A DNA stretch of 30,068 nt from Bacteroidales bacterium UBA3543. Lineage in GTDB: Bacteria; Bacteroidota; Bacteroidia; Bacteroidales; UBA932. This document shows, piece after piece, positions 23,848-30,068 of the stretch (position 1 is its first letter; the number at the start of each line of letters is the position of its first letter). The stretch is taken from the NCBI GenBank assembly GCA_002376715.1, contig DFOK01000100.1:1-30068 (forward strand), written 5' to 3'. The notes under the pieces are model-generated. The model searched no databases and had not been told where the DNA came from. It saw only the letters and a list, made by a program, of their open reading frames with translations. A program made the position numbers and the translations under genes.

Positions 23848-25171
23848 CGAAAGAGAGTGGTAATGAGGAGTTCAGACCGGTAAGTCGTGAATTGTGCACC
23901 ACCGGAACGCCGTTGACAAGAGTATGCACAACTGTTGAACTGAATCCGGTAAAAGGCGACCATCCGCATCTGCAAACGGTTGACGCGTCAGAGGGCCTAC
24001 CAGGGTCAACTATAGTAATATCCGCAAAGTACCCCTCACGGAGATATCCTCTGCGGGAGATATTGAAGCAATCTGCGGGAGAGTGGCACATCAACCTCAC
24101 CACGTCGGTAAGTGCAAAAACACCCTGACGTGAAAATTCGAGCATAGCCCGAAGAGAATGTTGTACCAATGGCATGCCGGAGGGCGACTGCAAATATGGA
24201 GCCTCTTTCTCTGATAACAAGTGTGGTGCATGATCTGTCGCCACTACCGATATCACTCCTTCACGTGCTCCCCGTCGGAGCGCCTCGCGATCTGAAGAAC
24301 TCTTAATGGCGGGATTGCATTTTATAAGAGAGCCATATTTCTCATAGTCATTATCACAGAACCAGAGATGATGCACACATACCTCACCGGTAATGCGATC
24401 ACTCTTTACCCTTGCTTCTCGGAGCAATTCCACTTCTTCAGCAGTACTGATATGAAGTATGTGCAGGCGAGAGGAGTATTTCAGCGCCAGAGCTATAGCC
24501 TTGCGGGTGGATGCTATACAGGCCTCTCGACTGCGTATTTGCGGATGCATCTCAAATGGTATCTCATCGCCGAAACGCTTACGGGCTGCAGCTGTGTTCG
24601 CAAGGATTATGGATTCCTCTTCGCAATGGGTCGCAATTAGCACGGGCGCTTTCGAGAATATGGCCTCCAGAGTTTCGGGATTATCCACCAGCATATTTCC
24701 GGTAGAAGAGCCCATAAAGACCTTGATACCGCAGACATTTCGCGGATCAGTCGCAAGCAGCTCGGAGAGATTGTCGTTGGATGCCCCGATATAGAACGAA
24801 TAGTTTGCAAGAGAATCCTCCGCTGCCTTGGCAAACTTATTCGCAAGCAATTCCTGAGAGCATACAGGAGGATTATTGTTGGGCATATCCATATAGGATG
24901 TAACGCCCCCCAGTACTGCCGCAGCGCTTTCAGTAGCAATGCTGCCCTTGTGTTCCGCTCCAGGTTCGCGAAAATGCACCTGATCATCTATGACTCCGGG
25001 AAGAACGAGCATTCCGGAAGCATCAATTACTTCCTTGGCCCGTTCCCGCAAGTGTGGAAAGTCTGCCGGATCCTTTGTTATCGCACTTATGAGGCCATTT
25101 TCAACAAAGAGGCCACCTGTAAAAGAGAGCCCCTCGTTGATGATTGTACCATTTTCAATAAAAATGCTCAT
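23840..25171 (-). CDS. pyrC: Dihydroorotase, class I, with Gln at the first HxH position
   Basis: A 443-residue amidohydrolase that closes carbamoyl-aspartate to dihydroorotate in pyrimidine synthesis. Most zinc-site residues are present: HFREPG with His66, carboxylatable Lys150 (CGIKVFMGSSTGNM), His182 (IATHCEEE), His240 (LHILHIST) and Asp313 (TDHAPH). The motif that normally reads DxHVH is IDDQVHFREPG here, so the first His is Gln64; the codon is CAG, read directly. I recall Gln at this position in some Bacteroidota dihydroorotases, so it is likely a lineage trait and not decay. The rest is intact and full length, hence the call of an active enzyme. It sits 15 bases after the DPM1-like glycosyltransferase gene and overlaps the DMT gene by 8 bases. 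Confidence 0.93.
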   Translation of the reverse strand: MSIFIENGTIINEGLSFTGGLFVENGLISAITKDPADFPHLRERAKEVIDASGMLVLPGVIDDQVHFREPGAEHKGSIATESAAAVLGGVTSYMDMPNNNPPVCSQELLANKFAKAAEDSLANYSFYIGASNDNLSELLATDPRNVCGIKVFMGSSTGNMLVDNPETLEAIFSKAPVLIATHCEEESIILANTAAARKRFGDEIPFEMHPQIRSREACIASTRKAIALALKYSSRLHILHISTAEEVELLREARVKSDRITGEVCVHHLWFCDNDYEKYGSLIKCNPAIKSSSDREALRRGAREGVISVVATDHAPHLLSEKEAPYLQSPSGMPLVQHSLRAMLEFSRQGVFALTDVVRLMCHSPADCFNISRRGYLREGYFADITIVDPGRPSDASTVCRCGWSPFTGFSSTVVHTLVNGVPVVHNSRLTGLNSSLPLSFDD

Positions 25172-25186
25172 TTATTTAGTTGGATC

Positions 25187-25918
25187 TTATGCCTTGGGAA
25201 CAGCTTTGATCTTGCGGAATCTTAGCCTGATTACACCCCAGAAGGCTTCACCGAAAATACCGCTGCTCATTTTGGAAGTACCTTCGGTGCGGTCGACAAA
25301 AATAATGGGAACCTCAACGATCTTGAATCCGAGCTTGTAGGTGTTGTATTTCATCTCAATCTGAAATCCGTAACCTTTCATCCTTATATTTGAGACATCG
25401 ATCGTCTCGAGCACCTTACGACGATAACATTTAAAACCTGCCGTGGTGTCATATACCTTCATTCCAAGTACCGTGCGAACATAAGTAGATGCGTAATAGG
25501 ACATTATAACCCTACCGATAGGCCAGTTTACAACACTGATACCGTTGCAGTAACGTGACCCGATAGCCAGATCAGCACCATCCTCGTGACAGGCCTTGTA
25601 AAGACGCACCAGATCTTTGGGAGGATGTGAAAAGTCGGCATCCATCTCGAAAATATAATCATATTTATGCTCGATAGCCCATTTAAAACCCGTAATGTAG
25701 GCTGTACCAAGCCCCTGTTTACCCGCCCTCTCAATAATGAAAAGCGAGTCGGGGAACTCACTCTGAAGAGATTTGACAATAGCTGCCGTGCCGTCAGGCG
25801 AACCGTCATCAATAACAACAATGTGGAAGTCAATCTCCTGTTCTTTGATTGCACGAATAATCTTCTCTATATTCTCCTTTTCATTGTAGGTGGGAATAAT
25901 AACAACTTGTCGTGTCAT
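25187..25918 (-). CDS. Polyprenol-phosphate mannosyltransferase-like GT2
   Basis: A 243-residue, single-domain GT2 enzyme resembling dolichol/polyprenol-phosphate mannose synthase (DPM1). It has VVIIPTYNEKENIEKII at the N-terminus, the nucleotide-sugar VVIDDGSPDGTAAIV, the metal-binding EMDADFSHPPKD and acceptor-side GSRYCNGISVVNWPIGR. There are no C-terminal membrane helices, unlike the other GT2 at 10017-10967. It should move mannose or another hexose from a nucleotide to a polyprenyl phosphate on the inner face of the membrane, feeding protein O-glycosylation or surface glycans; the sugar is not predictable. It leads an operon with pyrC and a DMT transporter. As I recall, a DPM1-like gene next to pyrC is a common Bacteroidota order. 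Confidence 0.92.
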   Translation of the reverse strand: MTRQVVIIPTYNEKENIEKIIRAIKEQEIDFHIVVIDDGSPDGTAAIVKSLQSEFPDSLFIIERAGKQGLGTAYITGFKWAIEHKYDYIFEMDADFSHPPKDLVRLYKACHEDGADLAIGSRYCNGISVVNWPIGRVIMSYYASTYVRTVLGMKVYDTTAGFKCYRRKVLETIDVSNIRMKGYGFQIEMKYNTYKLGFKIVEVPIIFVDRTEGTSKMSSGIFGEAFWGVIRLRFRKIKAVPKA

Positions 25919-25948
25919 AGTCTCTCAAAAATTAAGTGTATTGTCGTG

Positions 25949-25956
25949 TAAAGATA
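25949..25956 (-). promoter_or_regulatory. Possible -7 element for the GT2-pyrC-DMT operon
   Basis: The minus strand reads TATCTTTA, one base off TAnnTTTG, 31 bases before the GT2 ATG in the 46-base gap after tex. No -33 could be placed with confidence. Read-through from tex is an alternative since no terminator hairpin is seen there. Confidence 0.3.
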
Positions 25957-25964
25957 GTAAAAAA

Positions 25965-28109
25965 TCATATTCCTCTCAAAGAAAGACCAATTCGCTGTCG
26001 CTCCAAATCTACATTCACCACTTTGGCGTGAAGCTGCTGATGCAGTTTAAGCACTTGCGAGGGATCCTCTACACGCTTATCACTTATCTGAGAAATATGT
26101 ATCAGCCCATTTTGCTTGATGCCGATATCCACAAATGCGCCGAAATTGGTGATATTAGTTACAATGCATGGCAGGATCATACCCACCTTTACATCCTCAA
26201 TGGAGCGGATTTCAGAAGAGAACTCAAAAACCTTGATAATTGAACGGGGATCCCGACCGGGCTTAGCCAACTCCTTTACAATATCCTTTAGCGTAGGCTC
26301 ACCCACTTCCTCAGAAACATATTTTGAGATATCTATAGTGGAGGACAACTGCTCGTTGGAAATGAGATCGGTAAGCGATACGCCCAAATCGAAGGCCATC
26401 TGTTCCACTAGTTCATACCGCTCGGGGTGAACAGCCGAATTGTCAAGCGGATTATCAGCATTTGGTATTCTCATAAAACCGGCACATTGCTCAAAGGCCT
26501 TTTCACCGAGTCTACGCACCTTGAGCAGCTCCCGGCGGCTGACGAATGCACCGTTTTCATCACGATACTCTATAATATTGCCCGCCAGAACGGGACCTAT
26601 ACCTGAAACATAACGCAAAAGGTGCTTGCTGGCGGTATTGAGGTTAACTCCGACATTGTTTACACAACTTTCAACCACCGTATCCAGACGCTCCTTAAGC
26701 AGAGTCTGGTTGACATCGTGCTGGTACTGCCCCACTCCTATGGACTTCGGGTCAATTTTGACCAGTTCAGCCAAAGGATCCATAAGACGACGACCAATGG
26801 AAACGGCACCCCTGACAGTAACATCATAATCCGGAAACTCCTCCCTCGCAATCTCAGAGGCCGAATAGACCGAAGCGCCATCTTCGCTGACCGAATAGAC
26901 TCTCACGCCCTTAGGAAGTGCGATTTTCTTGATAAAAGCTTCTGTTTCGCGGCCGGCAGTGCCATTGCCGATGGCGATAACTTCTATCTTGTAGGCCTCC
27001 ACCAAATGAGAAATCTTTTTCATCGAAGCAATCTTCTCATTGTTGGGAGGATGGGGAAATATGGTATCGTTGTGCAGCAATGCTCCCTGTGCATCGAGGC
27101 ACACCACCTTGCAACCGGTTCTGAAGCCCGGGTCTATGGCAAGGGTACGCTTCTCACCAACCGGCGGAGCCAGTAGCAACTGGCGGAGATTCTCTCCGAA
27201 AACACGGATGGAGTCGAGATCCGCCTTTTCTTTAGCTGCAGAGAGGGATTCATTTTCAATCGAAGGATGGAGCAGACGCTTATAGGAATCCTCCACGGCG
27301 GCATCCAATAGTTCGCGCACTGAGGATAAGGGTTTGCGTTTGCCCTGATAAACGCGTCTTGAGATTCGTTCTAAAGCGTAATCAATCTTAACATCTACCC
27401 TGACTCCTACTATCTCCTCGGAGGAAGCCCTTAGAATGGCAAGCAGACGATGTGAAGGAATCCTGTCGAGGCGTTCCGAAAAATCAAAGTAATTGCGGTA
27501 TTTGGATGCCTCCTCACTCTCCTCTTTCCCCTTGGAAACTTTGGTTACCACTCTGCCCCATCTGGAATAGAGGTCTCGGAGATCTGCACGTACAGGCTGT
27601 GACTCACTGATCCACTCGGCCATGATATCATTTGCTCCGGCGAGAGCCTCTTCCTCTGAAGCCACCTGATCACCGATATACTTTTGCGAGAGACTCTGCG
27701 GATCGTCACATTTGATGTTGAATATGGCCTCTGCGAGGGGTTCAAGTCCCTTTTCTTTTGCAATTGAAGCTCTTGTTCGTCTTTTCGGACGATAAGGGAG
27801 ATAAATATCCTCCAGAATTTGGGGGTCAACGAGCGACTCTATCTGTTCGCGAAGTGAGTCAGTAAGCTTACCCTGCTCCTCAATACTCTTGAGAACAGCT
27901 TGTTTGCGTTTTTCGAGTTCTTCAAAACGGAGATACCAATGTCTGACCTCGGCTACCTGAGTTTCATCCAGAGCGCCTGTGCGTTCTTTGCGATATCTGC
28001 TGATGAAAGGAATGGTAGCACCCTCCTCGAACAGTGAGATGCAGTTTTCGATTTGCCAAACTTTGACATTCATCGCCTCTGCAATATGATCGAGATAGAG
28101 TTTAGTCAT
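25965..28109 (-). CDS. tex: Tex family RNA-binding protein
   Basis: A 714-residue Tex protein, the bacterial Spt6-like factor implicated in transcription and nucleic-acid handling. The N-terminal helical part has LFEEGATIPFISRYRKERTG (26-45). The YqgF-like RNase H fold starts at LAIDPGFRTGCKV (323-335), the tandem helix-hairpin-helix region contains YVSGIGPVLAGNIIEYR, and the S1 RNA-binding domain is at about 637-712 (ITNFGAFVDIGIKQNGLIHISQ). The ATG at 28109 is used because a longer reading adds 39 non-conserved residues that lie inside the ClC gene. It overlaps the ClC gene by 8 bases and is probably translated by coupling. The order of domains and length are normal. Confidence 0.95.
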   Translation of the reverse strand: MTKLYLDHIAEAMNVKVWQIENCISLFEEGATIPFISRYRKERTGALDETQVAEVRHWYLRFEELEKRKQAVLKSIEEQGKLTDSLREQIESLVDPQILEDIYLPYRPKRRTRASIAKEKGLEPLAEAIFNIKCDDPQSLSQKYIGDQVASEEEALAGANDIMAEWISESQPVRADLRDLYSRWGRVVTKVSKGKEESEEASKYRNYFDFSERLDRIPSHRLLAILRASSEEIVGVRVDVKIDYALERISRRVYQGKRKPLSSVRELLDAAVEDSYKRLLHPSIENESLSAAKEKADLDSIRVFGENLRQLLLAPPVGEKRTLAIDPGFRTGCKVVCLDAQGALLHNDTIFPHPPNNEKIASMKKISHLVEAYKIEVIAIGNGTAGRETEAFIKKIALPKGVRVYSVSEDGASVYSASEIAREEFPDYDVTVRGAVSIGRRLMDPLAELVKIDPKSIGVGQYQHDVNQTLLKERLDTVVESCVNNVGVNLNTASKHLLRYVSGIGPVLAGNIIEYRDENGAFVSRRELLKVRRLGEKAFEQCAGFMRIPNADNPLDNSAVHPERYELVEQMAFDLGVSLTDLISNEQLSSTIDISKYVSEEVGEPTLKDIVKELAKPGRDPRSIIKVFEFSSEIRSIEDVKVGMILPCIVTNITNFGAFVDIGIKQNGLIHISQISDKRVEDPSQVLKLHQQLHAKVVNVDLERQRIGLSLRGI

Positions 28110-29865
28110 GGGAAACCTGCTGCAATTGCTCTCTGTAGGAAGAGAAAATTTTGGATTTGGAGACAAATCCGAGATACTTGTTATTCCTGTCAACAACCGG
28201 AAGATTCCAGGCCTGAGTAACCTCAAATTTATTCATCACGCTCTCCATTTTTTCATCGTAATAGACCATAGCAGGGGCGTTTTTCATTATAGCAGGTATC
28301 TGAACGCTCTCATACTGGCTTTGGTCAAACATAATCTTCCTCACATCATCGAGAAAGACTATTCCCTGAAACTGGTTGTAATGATCCACGACCGGGAAAA
28401 TATTGCGCTTTGAAGTGGCAATTACTTTGACCAGATCTCCCAGAGTACTATTGAAGCCGATTGTAGAAAAATCTGTCTCAATCAGATCCGATGTCTTGAG
28501 CAATGTAAGTACGGCCCTGTCGCTGTCATGGGTGAGCAAATCGCCCTGCTGTGCAATACGCTTGGTGTAAATTGAATACTGCTCTACCAAACGTATTGTG
28601 GCAAATGAAATAGCGGAAGTGAGAATAAGCGGAATCAACAGGTCGTATCCGCCGGTCATCTCCGCAATTAGAAAGATGGCAGTCATGGGTGCCTGCATCA
28701 CTCCCGCCATCAATCCACCCATACCCACAAGTACAAAATTCGCCTCAGGAATAACGTGGATTCCGGTAAGATTGATGAACCGGCCAAGTACGAATCCCGC
28801 TATGCCTCCTGTAAAAAGAGTCGGACCAAAAGTGCCGCCAACCCCTCCTCCTGCATTTGTAAAAGCGGTAGCATATACCTTTACCAGCAAAATTGCCGTG
28901 AAAAAGAGGAGTATTGCCCATTTGTTAGCCAAAACACGTTCACCAATGATGCCGCCCGCCATCTCAATGGGATTATTGTTGAGCATCAGGGTGAGGGAGT
29001 TGTAACCTTCGCCGTAAAGCGGCGGAAAAAGAAATACCAAAACACCCATAGCGATTGCTCCGATAATCCAGCGGTTTATCGGCTTGCGCACACGCCTCAT
29101 CTTATCCTCAACTCTCAGGGAGGTCCTTATGAAATAGAGGGATATTATACCACAAAATATACCCAGAATGAAATAATAGGGCAGATTACCCATAGAGAAG
29201 GTCTCGATGGTGTTTGCAATAGCTACAGCGTCACCCAGGAAAATATATGAAACTACCGTGGCCGTAATTGCGGAAATCAATAACGGCAGTATGGAAGTCA
29301 TGGAAATATTGAAAAGCAATATCTCCAGAGTAAAGAGTACTCCGGCCAGCGGAGCCTTGAAAATACCCGCCACGGCACCTGCAGCTCCACATCCGAGCAA
29401 GATAGTCATATTCTTGTAGGACATGCCCATGCTCCTGCCTACATTAGAGCCTATCGCCGCACCGGTATATACTATAGGTGCTTCGGCACCGACAGAACCA
29501 CCAAATCCAATAGTAACCGAACTTGCCATTATCGAAGTCCAGGTATTGTGAGGTTTTATGCGCGACTCATTACGAGAAATAGAGAGCAGAACCTTGGTAA
29601 CTCCATGACTGATGTCGGTCTTGACAAAATATCTTACAAAAAGGAATGAAAGCAACATTCCTATGCCGGGATAGATGAGATAAAGGTATGCATCGGAGGG
29701 TTTTGTAAACCAAAAGGTTAAACCGTGATGGATCCATTTAATCAAAGTCTTGAGCAATACGGCAGCAAAGCCGCACCCAAGTCCCACTACAAATGAGAGC
29801 AACACCAATTGTGTGCGCTCAGGGATAGCTGAAAAGCCCTTTTTAATTCTGGAAAATATTTTCAC
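28102..29865 (-). CDS. ClC chloride channel/transporter with CBS pair
   Basis: A 587-residue ClC protein. About ten to twelve hydrophobic helices fill residues 18-440, with the pore motif GGSVGAEAPIV (gating Glu128), the SHGVTKVL segment in place of GSGIP and GGGVGGTFGPTLF (the GxFxP chloride-binding loop). Residues about 455-580 form two CBS domains (KRNIFPVVDHYNQFQGIV and NLPVVDRNNKYLGFV) that bind nucleotides and gate many ClC proteins. It moves chloride across the inner membrane, probably as a proton antiporter because Glu128 is kept. The start is GTG at 29865: an in-frame TAG lies directly upstream and no ATG occurs until well inside the first helix. tex follows with an 8-base overlap. 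A weak TCTCTTTG lies 15 bases upstream on the minus strand. Confidence 0.94.
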   Translation of the reverse strand: MKIFSRIKKGFSAIPERTQLVLLSFVVGLGCGFAAVLLKTLIKWIHHGLTFWFTKPSDAYLYLIYPGIGMLLSFLFVRYFVKTDISHGVTKVLLSISRNESRIKPHNTWTSIMASSVTIGFGGSVGAEAPIVYTGAAIGSNVGRSMGMSYKNMTILLGCGAAGAVAGIFKAPLAGVLFTLEILLFNISMTSILPLLISAITATVVSYIFLGDAVAIANTIETFSMGNLPYYFILGIFCGIISLYFIRTSLRVEDKMRRVRKPINRWIIGAIAMGVLVFLFPPLYGEGYNSLTLMLNNNPIEMAGGIIGERVLANKWAILLFFTAILLVKVYATAFTNAGGGVGGTFGPTLFTGGIAGFVLGRFINLTGIHVIPEANFVLVGMGGLMAGVMQAPMTAIFLIAEMTGGYDLLIPLILTSAISFATIRLVEQYSIYTKRIAQQGDLLTHDSDRAVLTLLKTSDLIETDFSTIGFNSTLGDLVKVIATSKRNIFPVVDHYNQFQGIVFLDDVRKIMFDQSQYESVQIPAIMKNAPAMVYYDEKMESVMNKFEVTQAWNLPVVDRNNKYLGFVSKSKIFSSYREQLQQVSHD

Positions 29866-29921
29866 CTATTTATTTTAATCAAAGAGAGCAACCTTTCGGG
29901 CCACTCTCTATATGTTTGCTA

Positions 29922-29975
29922 TTAGCCATTGGCCGTTGGCTCTTGGCTTTCCTATTGGCCGTTAGCTGTTGGCTT
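29922..29975. repeat. Degenerate heptamer repeats, TTRGCYN type
   Basis: Seven 7-base units follow the pattern TTRGCYN: TTAGCCA, TTGGCCG, TTGGCTC, TTGGCTT, then (after a 5-base break, TCCTA) TTGGCCG, TTAGCTG, TTGGCTT. The tract lies upstream of the ClC gene, outside any ORF I trust. Similar short-period tracts are, from memory, common in Bacteroidota intergenic regions. No spacers of array length exist, so it is not a CRISPR. Confidence 0.75.
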
Positions 29976-29981
29976 ATTTAT

Positions 29982-30068
29982 AATTACTCATAACTCCTCC
30001 ACTAAATACTCCTATCTCCCTATTCAGAACTCCCAACTACCCTACTGCACACTACACACTACACACTA
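29982..30068. repeat. Second heptamer tract, NNNNACT type, running off the window
   Basis: Ten of twelve consecutive 7- to 8-base units end in ACT and the other two end in TCT or ATT (AATTACT, CATAACT, CCTCCACT, AAATACT, CCTATCT, CCCTATT, CAGAACT, CCCAACT, ACCCTACT, GCACACT, ACACACT, ACACACT). At the end are three perfect CACACTA copies (30048-30068). The tract continues past the window edge. It shares the 7-base period of the neighbouring tract but not its sequence. Confidence 0.75.

Noticed and set aside
26622..27176. Plus-strand frame of 184 codons inside tex
   Set aside because: It is antisense to the conserved RNase H-like and HhH regions of Tex; its translation has no recognisable motif.
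28110..28226. 39-residue N-terminal extension of Tex
   Set aside because: It lies inside the ClC gene and the family N-terminus fits MTKLYLDHIAEAMNV at 28109.
29922..30068. CRISPR-like array
   Set aside because: Units are 7 bases, degenerate and contiguous, with no spacers and no cas genes nearby.

Overview
This window is an ordinary, gene-dense stretch of chromosome from a Bacteroidota bacterium, most likely of the order Bacteroidales. The evidence is: promoters of the TAnnTTTG type (with a TTTG/TTG about 20 bases upstream) before several transcription units; almost no Shine-Dalgarno sequences; a DUF4295 gene after rpmB-rpmG; a DUF4199 membrane protein; a SecA of about 1,100 residues; and a lysS/recJ divergent pair. 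I see no phage, transposon, CRISPR array, tRNA or rRNA.

Layout. Positions 1-88 hold the start of a secreted protein leaving on the minus strand. Next come an M16 zinc-protease lipoprotein (184-3078), a 55-residue 2[4Fe-4S] ferredoxin with its own promoter and terminator (3169-3336), and an Ntn-hydrolase of the C45 type on the minus strand (3454-4689). Then secA, dihydrolipoamide dehydrogenase and a bactofilin run on the plus strand (4841-10012). A minus-strand pair follows, DUF4199 and a membrane-anchored GT2 glycosyltransferase (10017-11495), divergent from the translation cluster.

The translation cluster (11600-16889, plus strand) is thrS, infC, rpmI, rplT, lepB, rpmB, rpmG and DUF4295. 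The infC gene was mis-started by simple ORF calling: it reads from an AUA codon preceded by the only good Shine-Dalgarno of the window. The gap before rplT folds into a branched structure that could be an L20 autoregulatory leader. A bidirectional terminator (16911-16944) separates this cluster from a convergent minus-strand operon, lysS, trmH-type methyltransferase, a membrane-anchored helix-turn-helix-like protein and ssb (16960-20497).

recJ (20608-22347) diverges from lysS and is followed by a small lipoprotein. Two minus-strand operons fill the right part: a dolichol-phosphate-mannose-synthase-like glycosyltransferase, dihydroorotase pyrC and a DMT-family exporter (22945-25918), and a ClC chloride channel overlapping tex (25965-29865). 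The last 150 bases are non-coding and consist of two adjoining degenerate repeat tracts, both with a 7-base period, running off the window.

No clearly new biological system is visible. The best second-look items are the AUA-started infC, the structure before rplT, the 7-base repeat tract, the Gln in place of a metal-ligand His in PyrC, and the unexplained TM-HTH protein in the lysS operon. All predictions are from reading the sequence; no database search was possible.
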